Source: CAWEHQ01 sp051001995 (lineage in GTDB: Bacteria > Actinomycetota > Thermoleophilia > Solirubrobacterales > Thermoleophilaceae). From it: a stretch of 20,903 nucleotides of DNA. The DNA lies in the NCBI GenBank assembly GCA_051001995.1, contig JBPCMT010000072.1, positions 1-20,903 of the forward strand, read 5' to 3'. Numbering within the stretch: position 1 is the first letter of the stretch; every line of letters starts with the position of its first letter. This document shows positions 1 to 5,514 of this stretch, one piece after another. The position numbers were made by a program, and so were the translations under genes. The notes under the pieces were generated by a model. It was not told the origin of the DNA. It did no database searches and saw only the letters and a program-made list of their open reading frames with translations.

Positions 1-52
1 GCCGGCCCCTCGGCTCGTTGCGCTCCGCCCTCGCGCCGCCGGCGGTTGGCGT

Positions 53-58
53 TAGCGT
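53..58 (+). promoter_or_regulatory. -10 box (TAGCGT) of the ATC-start gene
   Basis: TAGCGT lies 6 bases before the ATC codon at 65. The same TANNNT box at 6-10 bases from the start codon precedes ten other genes here, so transcription probably begins at or next to the start codon. The box also contains the in-frame stop TAG (53-55) that limits how far upstream the reading frame can extend. Confidence 0.5.
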
Positions 59-64
59 GCCGGC

Positions 65-394
65 ATCGGTCGTCGGAAGCGCAGAATCGGGGCGGCGGCG
101 TGCGCGCTGGTCGTCGGCGCCCTGGTCAGCGGCTTCGGCTGCCAGACCAGCACCTCGACGTGCTCGGGCGGCCTGTGCCAGGCGAGCCTCGAGGGAAGCG
201 GCGCCAGCGTCGAGCTGGAGACCCCGAGCATCACCCTGACGCTCGAGGACGCCGCCGAGGGCGTGGCTCAGCTGACCGCCAACGGTGCCGAGGTCGAGTG
301 CTCCACCGGCGACAGCGTGCGCGTGCCCAGCGCGACGATCATGTGCGAGTCGGTCGGCGACGGCAGCGTGGACGTGACGGTCAACGCGCGTTAG
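65..394 (+). CDS. Small secreted or lipid-anchored protein, probable ATC start
   Basis: I do not recognise the family. The frame encodes about 109 residues. It opens with a basic n-region (GRRKRR, residues 2-7), a hydrophobic stretch of about 15 residues and then SGFGC, so Cys26 is a candidate lipidated cysteine, although the lipobox lacks the usual Leu at -3. The mature part is rich in Ser, Thr, Glu and Val with alternating hydrophobics, suggesting a small beta-rich domain, and has four more cysteines (33, 38, 79, 94) that could form two disulfides. No ATG, GTG or TTG is available between the in-frame stop at 53-55 and the signal peptide. The ATC at 65 sits where the start codon of other leaderless genes falls relative to the TANNNT box. 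It is either a rare ATC initiator or an ATG changed by mutation or sequencing error. It converges on gloA with a 13-base gap. Confidence 0.55.
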   Translation: MGRRKRRIGAAACALVVGALVSGFGCQTSTSTCSGGLCQASLEGSGASVELETPSITLTLEDAAEGVAQLTANGAEVECSTGDSVRVPSATIMCESVGDGSVDVTVNAR

Positions 395-407
395 CCGGTG
401 GGACGCC

Positions 408-785
408 TCAGCCGGAGCGCTCGATCAGCTCGACGCGGTAGCCGTCCGGGTCCTGCACGAAGCAGAGGCGCGAACCCCCCTCGCTGACGCGGTAGGGCGG
501 CTTCTCCGGCTCGATTCCCTGCTCCGACAGGCGCTCGAGCGTGCCGTCGAGGTCGTCCACCGTCATCGCGATGTGGTTGTAGCCGGTGCCGAGCTCGTAG
601 CCGTCGACGCCGTGGTTGTAGGTGAGCTCAAGCCGCGCGCCGTCACCCGGCAGGCCCATGAAGACGTTGATCGCCTCTTCGCGGATCGGCATGCGGCCGA
701 CCTCCTCGAAGCCGAGCGCCTCGTAGAAGCGGACCGATCGATCGATGTCGGCGATCCGGTAGCAGGTGTGGATCAGCTCGCTCAC
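408..785 (-). CDS. gloA: Lactoylglutathione lyase (glyoxalase I), VOC family
   Basis: This 125-residue protein belongs to the vicinal oxygen chelate superfamily and resembles E. coli GloA, which isomerises the hemithioacetal of methylglyoxal and a thiol. All four metal ligands of the GloA family are visible: His6 (LIHTCYRI), Glu53 (RLELTYNHG), His71 (GYNHIAM) and Glu119 (GYRVELIE). The block ELTYNHGVDGYELGTGYNH is especially close to the E. coli enzyme. The natural thiol in actinobacteria may be mycothiol or another thiol rather than glutathione; this is inference. The GTG at 785 was chosen because TATCGT lies 8 bases upstream on the minus strand and the family normally begins just before this point. 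A longer frame to 857 would run into the tRNA gene. Confidence 0.88.
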   Translation of the reverse strand: MSELIHTCYRIADIDRSVRFYEALGFEEVGRMPIREEAINVFMGLPGDGARLELTYNHGVDGYELGTGYNHIAMTVDDLDGTLERLSEQGIEPEKPPYRVSEGGSRLCFVQDPDGYRVELIERSG

Positions 786-793
786 GGCCGCGG

Positions 794-799
794 ACGATA
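794..799 (-). promoter_or_regulatory. -10 box (TATCGT) of gloA
   Basis: On the minus strand TATCGT ends 8 bases before the GTG at 785. No Shine-Dalgarno is present. This supports a leaderless transcript and fixes the gloA start. It lies back to back with the tRNA-Phe promoter. Confidence 0.55.
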
Positions 800-812
800 G
801 CGCGGCGCTCGG

Positions 813-818
813 TACCAT
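813..818 (+). promoter_or_regulatory. Possible -10 box (TACCAT) of tRNA-Phe
   Basis: TACCAT ends 12 bases before the first base of the mature tRNA, a sensible distance for a short 5' precursor. It matches the TANNNT box used through the window. No clear -35 element was seen. Confidence 0.4.
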
Positions 819-830
819 CGACCGGCCCCT

Positions 831-903
831 GGCGAGGTAGCTCAGTTGGTAGAGCACACGACTGAAAATCGTGGTGTCCCCGGTTCGATTCCGGGCCTCG
901 CCA
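831..903 (+). tRNA. tRNA-Phe (anticodon GAA)
   Basis: A complete cloverleaf can be folded by eye in 73 bases. The acceptor stem pairs GGCGAGG (831-837) with CCTCGCC (896-902), followed by discriminator A903. The anticodon stem pairs CACGA (857-861) with TCGTG (869-873) around the loop CTGAAAA, giving anticodon GAA at 864-866. The T arm contains GGTTCGATTCC. The 3' CCA is not fully encoded: the discriminator A is followed by TT. It diverges from gloA and is followed by a lower-GC block carrying hipBA. Confidence 0.97.
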
Positions 904-1132
904 TTCGCGAAAGTCCCGCATTCGTGGGGAGTCCGCTTCTAGGAGCTGCCAGCCGGAGCCGTTTGTCATATCGGCTGGAGCTCGATCTACGCGCGCGTGC
1001 GTGGCCCCTGTGGCGTCTACCCCCTGCAGGGAGCCGCCGTAGTGTTCTCACCCGCGAGTTGCCCGGCGAGCCGGCGAGTAGCTCGACCCAGTTCTGACGC
1101 CTATAAAGTGTCGTATGCGGCGCACTATCGCG
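904..1132. other. Intergenic region between tRNA-Phe and hipB
   Basis: About 230 bases hold no convincing gene. Short frames exist on both strands but none has recognisable sequence or a start signal. The region contains a large imperfect inverted repeat (943-983) and, at its end, the hipBA promoter. Composition becomes less GC-rich toward hipB. No copy of the tRNA 3' end was found at either edge of the hipBA block. Confidence 0.5.
943..983 (+). repeat. Inverted repeat downstream of tRNA-Phe
   Basis: GAGCTGCCAGCCG (943-955) pairs with CGGCTGGAGCTC (972-983). This gives a 12-base-pair stem with one bulged G and a 16-base loop. It lies 40 bases after the tRNA and could act as its terminator, but it has no T-tract. 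Confidence 0.45.
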
Positions 1133-1157
1133 TATAATGTGCCGCAAAGAGAACACT
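1107..1157 (+). promoter_or_regulatory. hipBA promoter with nested inverted repeats (candidate HipB operator)
   Basis: A perfect TATAAT (1133-1138) lies 19 bases before the hipB ATG at 1158, the only consensus -10 box noticed in the window. Two inverted-repeat pairs surround it almost concentrically: AGTGT (1107-1111) with ACACT (1153-1157), and TGCGGC (1116-1121) with GCCGCA (1141-1146), centred on 1131-1132. HipB antitoxins are known to repress their own operon by binding palindromes over the promoter, so these are the natural operator candidates. The assignment to HipB is inference. Confidence 0.55.
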
Positions 1158-1508
1158 ATGGAAGCTTCGGACAGAAACCGACCAACGCGTCGGTCCCCGC
1201 TACCGGTTAGAAGAGCGCTTCGCGATCTCGGCAACGACGTCCAAGTGTGGCGCAAGCTGCGCGGCCTGACCCAGACTCAGCTGGCCGACCGCGCGAACGT
1301 GGGCCGCAGAACGCTCGTGCGCCTCGAACAGGGCGAAGGCGCGGTCAGTCTTGAGAAGACCCTGCGGGTGCTCCGCGCTCTCGGCGTGCTGGAGGGCTTG
1401 TCCCGCGCCCTCGATCCATACGAGAGCGACATCGGCCGCCTGCGCTCGGACGAGCAGCTTCCGCGACGAGTACGCCCCCGAGATTTGACGGCGTCCGACG
1501 ATGGCTGA
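1158..1508 (+). CDS. hipB: HipB-type antitoxin, XRE/Cro-family HTH regulator
   Basis: The 116-residue protein carries one helix-turn-helix of the XRE type: an N-terminal basic segment, then LRDLGNDVQVWRKLRGLTQT, QLADRANVGRRTLVRLEQGE and a third helical stretch (SLEKTLRVLRALGVLEGL). In the HipBA family the small HTH protein neutralises the HipA kinase and represses the operon as a HipA-HipB complex. ATG 1158 was chosen over an in-frame ATG at 1137, because the latter overlaps the TATAAT box and would precede the transcript start. A weak purine run (AAAGAGA, 1146-1152) precedes 1158. The gene overlaps hipA by 8 bases, which implies translational coupling. Its GC content is visibly lower than that of the flanking housekeeping genes. 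Confidence 0.85.
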   Translation: MEASDRNRPTRRSPLPVRRALRDLGNDVQVWRKLRGLTQTQLADRANVGRRTLVRLEQGEGAVSLEKTLRVLRALGVLEGLSRALDPYESDIGRLRSDEQLPRRVRPRDLTASDDG

Positions 1509-2766
1509 GCGCGAAGTCGAGGTCATCGTGCAGATCGCCGAAGAGGATGTCGTCGCCGGACGTCTGTGGACGCACCGCCGGCAGCAAACCGAGTCGCAGA
1601 CATTTAGCTACACGCCTGAATACGTCGAGCGACGGGACGCCTACGCCTTGGATCCCGTGCTCGAACTGCGCGAAGGACCGCACCAGACGCCGAACGGGAG
1701 GGCGATCTTCGGCGCGTTCTCCGACTGCGCTCCCGACCGTTGGGGGCGACGGCTAATCGCACGGAACGAGAGCCGGCGGGCGGCTCGTGAAGGTGGCGCA
1801 GAGCGCAGCTTCGGCGAGACCGACTACCTCCTTGGCGTCCGGGACGACCTGCGCCAGGGCGCGCTTCGATTCCGAGATCCTGGCAGCGAGACCTTCCTCG
1901 CTGACGAGGCCACGGGCATCCCAAGCCTGATTGAACTTCCGAAGCTGCTCAACGCGGCCGACCACCTGGAGCGTGACGAAGCCACCGACGAAGAACTAGC
2001 AACGCTGCTGCGGGGCGGTAGCTCGCTCGGCGGTGCTCGTCCAAAGGCTCATGCGATGGACGCCTCTGGACGCTTGGCCATCGCCAAGTTTCCAAGCGCG
2101 GCCGCCGACAATTGGGACGTCATGCGCTGGGAAGCCGTCGCTCTGCAACTGGCCAGTGATGCAGGCATCCGAGTCCCAGCGAGCACGCTCCATGAGATCG
2201 ACGGCAAGGCTGTGCTCATCGTTGATCGCTTCGACCGCCCCGGCGATCGCCGCATCGGCTACTGCAGCGCGATGACGATGTTGGAGCGCTCCAACGGAGA
2301 CCGAGGCAGCTACCTGGAAATCGCCGAGGCCATCGAGGGCGAATCTCCGCATGCGCAAGACGACCTTCACGAGCTCTGGCGGCGCATCGCGTTCTCGATA
2401 CTCGTCTCGAACACCGATGATCACCTGCGCAACCACGGGTTCTTACGCACGAGCAGCGCCGGCTGGTCGTTGTCTCCGGCCTTCGATCTGAACCCCGACC
2501 CACGGCCAGGTGCCAAGCACCTGAACACAGCCATCAACGACGACGACACCGCAGCCCGCGTCGATCTACTCCTGAACGTAGCCGACCTCTTTCGGCTTGG
2601 CAACGCCGACGACGCGGTCACTGTTCTCGGCCAGGTCAGTGCCGCGGCAGCTCGCTGGCGAGACGTGGCAAGTGACTTTGGGCTTGATCGCGCGGCTCTA
2701 GCCCAAATGAAGCCTGCCTTCGAGCATGACCAGGCCACCGAGGCCCGGAAGCTCGTCGGCTCGTGA
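1501..2766 (+). CDS. hipA: HipA-family serine/threonine kinase toxin
   Basis: This 421-residue protein is a full-length HipA-type kinase. E. coli HipA phosphorylates glutamyl-tRNA synthetase and induces dormancy; other family members have other targets, so the substrate here is unknown. The N-terminal domain contains FSDCAPDRWGRRL (about 73-85), typical of the family. The kinase core shows a Gly-rich loop GGSSLGGARPK (172-182), a probable ATP-binding lysine in AIAKFPS (about 196), VDRFDR (241-246), the catalytic loop SNTDDHLRNHGF (303-314; Asp306 and Asn311) and the metal-binding SPAFDLNP (325-332; Asp329). No catalytic residue appears lost, so the toxin is probably active. It starts inside the end of hipB (8-base overlap). 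GC is near 63% in a sampled stretch, against about 72% in the rml genes, consistent with horizontal acquisition. Confidence 0.93.
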   Translation: MAEREVEVIVQIAEEDVVAGRLWTHRRQQTESQTFSYTPEYVERRDAYALDPVLELREGPHQTPNGRAIFGAFSDCAPDRWGRRLIARNESRRAAREGGAERSFGETDYLLGVRDDLRQGALRFRDPGSETFLADEATGIPSLIELPKLLNAADHLERDEATDEELATLLRGGSSLGGARPKAHAMDASGRLAIAKFPSAAADNWDVMRWEAVALQLASDAGIRVPASTLHEIDGKAVLIVDRFDRPGDRRIGYCSAMTMLERSNGDRGSYLEIAEAIEGESPHAQDDLHELWRRIAFSILVSNTDDHLRNHGFLRTSSAGWSLSPAFDLNPDPRPGAKHLNTAINDDDTAARVDLLLNVADLFRLGNADDAVTVLGQVSAAAARWRDVASDFGLDRAALAQMKPAFEHDQATEARKLVGS

Positions 2767-2848
2767 GTTGGTCAGTGAGTGACGTCATCGAACTCCCGCT
2801 TGCCGCAAGTTCGTAGCGAGACGGAAAAGTAGGTCAGGCCTCCCCAGC
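2767..2848. other. Short non-coding gap after hipA
   Basis: No gene is visible. It contains the 8-base palindrome TGACGTCA (2780-2787) and probably eroded N-terminal sequence of the cyclase remnant, though I could not align it in any frame. Confidence 0.4.
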
Positions 2849-3286
2849 TTGGCGTGCGGCTCATCCCAGCGAACGTGGCTAGCCAAGGCCGCTGAGTTCC
2901 TGGTGCGGACTGGGCTACATACCGGTGAATGCGAACGGATCGGTGATGACGTCGCCGGGATCGTGGTCCACATCGCCGCACGGGTGAGCGCGAAGCCGGG
3001 TGCCGGCGAAGTCTGGGTCTCACGGACGATCCGGCGATCTGGTGGTTGGCTCCGGGATCGAGTTGCCTCGCGCGGAGAGCATGACCTCAAGGGCATCGGT
3101 GGGTCCTGGGAGCTCTTCTCGGTTGGTGAGGACACCTCGCCTGTGCCCGCGCCTGACCAGAGCCTCGAGCTCCGGGCCACAGACAGGATCGCTCTGGCCG
3201 GAGCGCGACGCACGCCAAGCCTGCTACGAGCAGCCAGCAAGATGACGGTGCCGCGCCGACGCAGGCGTGGAGACCCGGCTGAGTGA
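2849..3286 (+). pseudogene. Remnant of a class III adenylate/guanylate cyclase
   Basis: An open frame from TTG 2849 encodes the C-terminal half of a class III nucleotide cyclase domain. The run VRTGLHTGECERIGDDVAGI is followed by VHIAARVSAKPGAGEVWVSR and, later, RGEHDLKGIGGSWELFSV, all typical of actinobacterial cyclases. Between them the expected text (DLVVGSGIE) lies in the next frame at about 3036-3062, and the original frame resumes before RGEHD near 3071. Two compensating frame changes have therefore scrambled roughly ten codons. The metal-binding N-terminal half of the domain is absent, so the product cannot be an active cyclase. The tail (DRIALAGARRTPSLLRAA) looks like an intact C terminus. 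No promoter or ribosome site is evident. It is probably a decaying fragment trapped behind hipA. Confidence 0.75.
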
Positions 3287-3296
3287 ACCGATCCGT

Positions 3297-3806
3297 TTAC
3301 GCCAAGCCCTCGGCCTCGAACTCGCGCAGGTAGCCCTCAAAGAGGCGGCGGTGGCCCTCCTCGTCGCGCAGGGTCGCGATGACCATGTCCTGGGTCACGA
3401 GGTCCTTGTCGTCGCAGAACTCGATGATCTTGTTGTAGTGCTCGATCGCGCCGGTCTCGGCCTCGATCACGCCCTTGATCACGTGGACGATGTCGGTCTG
3501 GTGGTCGGGAGGCTGGAGTGCCGACTGCTCCGCCGAGAACTCGAGCGACCCGGGCACAACTCCGTACAGCTCCTTGATGCGCTGCGCGAACTGCTGCGCG
3601 TGCCCGAGCTCCTCCTGGACGTCCTCCAAGAGCGACTCGCGGATCTCCTGAGCGCGGACGCCGTCGGGGTTGATCGAGTTCGCGATGTAGCTCATCACGG
3701 TTTCGAGCTCCATGAAGTAGGCCTGCTTGAGCAGCTCGATCAGCTGCTCGCGCTCGGCCCCCATCTCGTCGCTGAGGATGCCTTCTCTTGGTGTCGTCGT
3801 AGCCAT
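3297..3806 (-). CDS. Ferritin-like di-iron protein (bacterioferritin-type fold)
   Basis: The 169-residue protein is an all-helical ferritin-like domain with two ExxH motifs: EELGH (Glu66, His69) and DEEGH (Glu149, His152). Carboxylate partners lie in helix 1 (FMELETVMSY, Glu33/Glu35) and helix 3 (IEAETGAIEHYN, Glu115/Glu117). This is the ligand pattern of a di-iron centre. The length fits a bacterioferritin or Dps-like member acting in iron storage or peroxide detoxification, but I cannot name the subfamily, and no haem-binding Met is obvious. ATG 3806 is supported by TAGTCT 6 bases upstream on the minus strand. It diverges from the EcsC-family gene. Confidence 0.82.
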   Translation of the reverse strand: MATTTPREGILSDEMGAEREQLIELLKQAYFMELETVMSYIANSINPDGVRAQEIRESLLEDVQEELGHAQQFAQRIKELYGVVPGSLEFSAEQSALQPPDHQTDIVHVIKGVIEAETGAIEHYNKIIEFCDDKDLVTQDMVIATLRDEEGHRRLFEGYLREFEAEGLA

Positions 3807-3812
3807 GGGTCG

Positions 3813-3818
3813 AGACTA
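3813..3818 (-). promoter_or_regulatory. -10 box (TAGTCT) of the ferritin-like gene
   Basis: TAGTCT on the minus strand ends 6 bases before ATG 3806. No Shine-Dalgarno is seen, which suggests a leaderless mRNA. It shares a 56-base intergenic region with the divergent EcsC-family promoter. Confidence 0.55.
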
Positions 3819-3850
3819 CCCGAGAGGCCCGTGACGAAACCGCCTGTGCC

Positions 3851-3856
3851 TATGCT
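3851..3856 (+). promoter_or_regulatory. -10 box (TATGCT) of the EcsC-family gene
   Basis: TATGCT ends 6 bases before GTG 3863. No ribosome-binding site lies between them, so the transcript is probably leaderless. Confidence 0.55.
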
Positions 3857-3862
3857 GGCGAC

Positions 3863-4537
3863 GTGGAAGAGGACTCGAGCGCAGGCGGAGACGTGGCGGA
3901 ACGGGTCGGCGCTCTACCGCGTTCGCTGTGGGAGCGCGTCCGTGACGACCCGGCGCGCGCCCCCGAGCACATCGCGCTCGCGGCCGCCGAGCGCTTCGCG
4001 CCGCCCGCCGATCGCTGGGCGCGGCGGATGCACGGGCATCACCCACCGCCCGAGCTGGCCAGGATCGCGCGCAAGCACCACGTCCGCCTCTCGCGCCTGG
4101 AGGGGGGAATCGCCGGAATCGGCGGCGCCTTCACGGTGGCGCCGGACCTCGCCGCGCTCGCCTGGATCCAGGGTCGGATGGTGTTCTTCCTCGCCGCCGC
4201 GTACGGCTTCGACCCGCGTCATCCGATGCGCCCGGCCGAGCTGCTTGCGCTCCAGGGCGTTTACCCGACACCCGCCGAGGCGCGCGCCGGTCTGGACGGC
4301 CTGGGCCGGTCGATGGCTGTCCAGTACATCGCGTCGAAGCAGTCACGCGACGAGGCGCTCACGCGGCGGCTGCTGAAGATGGCGGGCCGCACGGTCGTGA
4401 AGCGCACCGTCTACAGGGTGGTCCCGATCCTCTCGGCACCGGTCTCCGCGACGCAGAACGGGCGCGCCACGGGCCGGCTCGCCGACGCCGCGATCGCCCA
4501 CTACGGCGGGGCGCGGCAATCGGGCTCCGCGCTATAG
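3863..4537 (+). CDS. EcsC family protein
   Basis: The 224-residue protein resembles the EcsC family, named after a Bacillus subtilis gene beside an ABC transporter; its biochemical role is not established. Family features are the glycine-rich block GGIAGIGGAFTVAPDLAAL (about 81-99), a following hydrophobic helix with AWIQGRMVFFLAAAYGFDP (100-118), and the C-terminal stretch KRTVYRVVPILSAPVSATQN, which could associate with membrane. The N terminus (about 60 residues) is hydrophilic. GTG 3863 is chosen from the TATGCT box 6 bases upstream. It is transcribed away from the ferritin-like gene and toward phzF, whose 3' end lies 10 bases beyond its stop. Confidence 0.78.
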   Translation: MEEDSSAGGDVAERVGALPRSLWERVRDDPARAPEHIALAAAERFAPPADRWARRMHGHHPPPELARIARKHHVRLSRLEGGIAGIGGAFTVAPDLAALAWIQGRMVFFLAAAYGFDPRHPMRPAELLALQGVYPTPAEARAGLDGLGRSMAVQYIASKQSRDEALTRRLLKMAGRTVVKRTVYRVVPILSAPVSATQNGRATGRLADAAIAHYGGARQSGSAL

Positions 4538-4547
4538 CGTCGCTCGG

Positions 4548-5402
4548 TCAGCGAAGCCTCACCGACCCGTCGACGATCGCGACCACGCCGCCGCCGACGC
4601 GCACGCGGTCACCCTCGAGCTCCGCCGCCAGCAGGCTCGGGCGCCCCATCTCGACGCCCTGGCTGACCTCGACCCGCGGCTCGCGTCCGCGCGCCGCAAG
4701 GTAGGCGCACAGCGGGCCGGCCGCGGAGCCCGTCGCCGCGTCCTCTCCCTCCTGGACGAGCCGCGAGAACATGCGCGCCCGCGCGCGCCCGGACGCCGGC
4801 TCGTGATGGGCGAGGTAGAGGTTCTGCGTCTCGAGCGGCTCGAGCAGCGCGTCGATCGCCTCGAAGCGCGGGACCGCGCGCGAAACGCCGGCCTGGTCGG
4901 CCACCGGAGCGACCAGCGTCGGCAACCCGGTGGAGACGACCTGCGGCGGGAGGTCGGCGTGGACGTCCGAGGCTTCGAGCCCGAGGGCCGCCATCACCCG
5001 CGCCGAATCCACCTCGGGGCCAAAGCGCGCAGGCTCCTGGAGCACCGACGCGTAGGCGCGGTCGCCGTCCACACGCACCTCGACCGGCTGGAGCCCGGCG
5101 CCGGTCTGCTGGACGTAGGTCGCCTCGCTCTCGCCGCGGGCGCGCGCCACCGCGACGGCCGTCCCGAGCGAGGGGTGGCCCGCGAACGGCACCTCCTCGA
5201 CGATCGTGAAGATGCGGTTGCGATAGTCGGCGCCCTGGACGGTGGGGGGCTGCACGAAGGTCGTCTCGGCGAGCCGGGTCTCGCGCGCAAAGCGCTGCAT
5301 CGTCTCCTCGTCGAGGCCGTCCGCCTCATGGACGACCGCGAGCGCGTTGCCGGCGAGCGGCGTGTCCGTGAAGACGTCGAGGACCGTGTAGGGGTGGGCC
5401 AT
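4548..5402 (-). CDS. PhzF family isomerase/epimerase
   Basis: The 284-residue protein is a full-length member of the PhzF family, which shares the diaminopimelate-epimerase fold. PhzF itself isomerises trans-2,3-dihydro-3-hydroxyanthranilate, but most family members have unknown substrates. The N terminus (YTVLDVFTDTPLAGNALAVV), the catalytic glutamate in AETTFV (Glu46), FAGHPSLGTA (about 73-82) and the C-terminal EDAATGSAAGPLCAYL are all family signatures. No other phenazine gene is nearby, so phenazine synthesis is unlikely. ATG 5402 is the family-typical start; no clear TANNNT box or Shine-Dalgarno precedes it. It diverges from the exoribonuclease gene with a 112-base gap. Confidence 0.86.
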   Translation of the reverse strand: MAHPYTVLDVFTDTPLAGNALAVVHEADGLDEETMQRFARETRLAETTFVQPPTVQGADYRNRIFTIVEEVPFAGHPSLGTAVAVARARGESEATYVQQTGAGLQPVEVRVDGDRAYASVLQEPARFGPEVDSARVMAALGLEASDVHADLPPQVVSTGLPTLVAPVADQAGVSRAVPRFEAIDALLEPLETQNLYLAHHEPASGRARARMFSRLVQEGEDAATGSAAGPLCAYLAARGREPRVEVSQGVEMGRPSLLAAELEGDRVRVGGGVVAIVDGSVRLR

Positions 5403-5499
5403 CTGCAGGCGCGTGTCAGACGAGGACGTCGACGGGCGACCTCATCCGCATGGACCCTGATCACGCTCACAGGGGGCGAGGACCGTCCGCACCCAACTC

Positions 5500-5505
5500 T
5501 AACTT
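5500..5505 (+). promoter_or_regulatory. -10 box (TAACTT) of the YhaM-like gene
   Basis: TAACTT ends 9 bases before ATG 5515, with no Shine-Dalgarno between, as in the other leaderless genes here. Confidence 0.5.
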
Positions 5506-5514
5506 GCGGTCTCC

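Noticed and set aside
1..52. A possible gene in the first 50 bases.
   Set aside because: The sequence is too short and GC-rich to show any coding signal in a definable frame.
831..3296. An attachment-site repeat of the tRNA-Phe 3' end at the far edge of the hipBA block.
   Set aside because: I looked for a copy of the tRNA 3' sequence (TTCGATTCCGGGCCTCGCC) downstream and found none. No integrase gene is present.
3267..4376. A 369-codon plus-strand open frame across the ferritin-like gene and into the EcsC-family gene.
   Set aside because: It is antisense to the ferritin-like gene and out of frame with the EcsC gene. Its sequence is low-complexity without domains, as expected for the complement of high-GC coding DNA.
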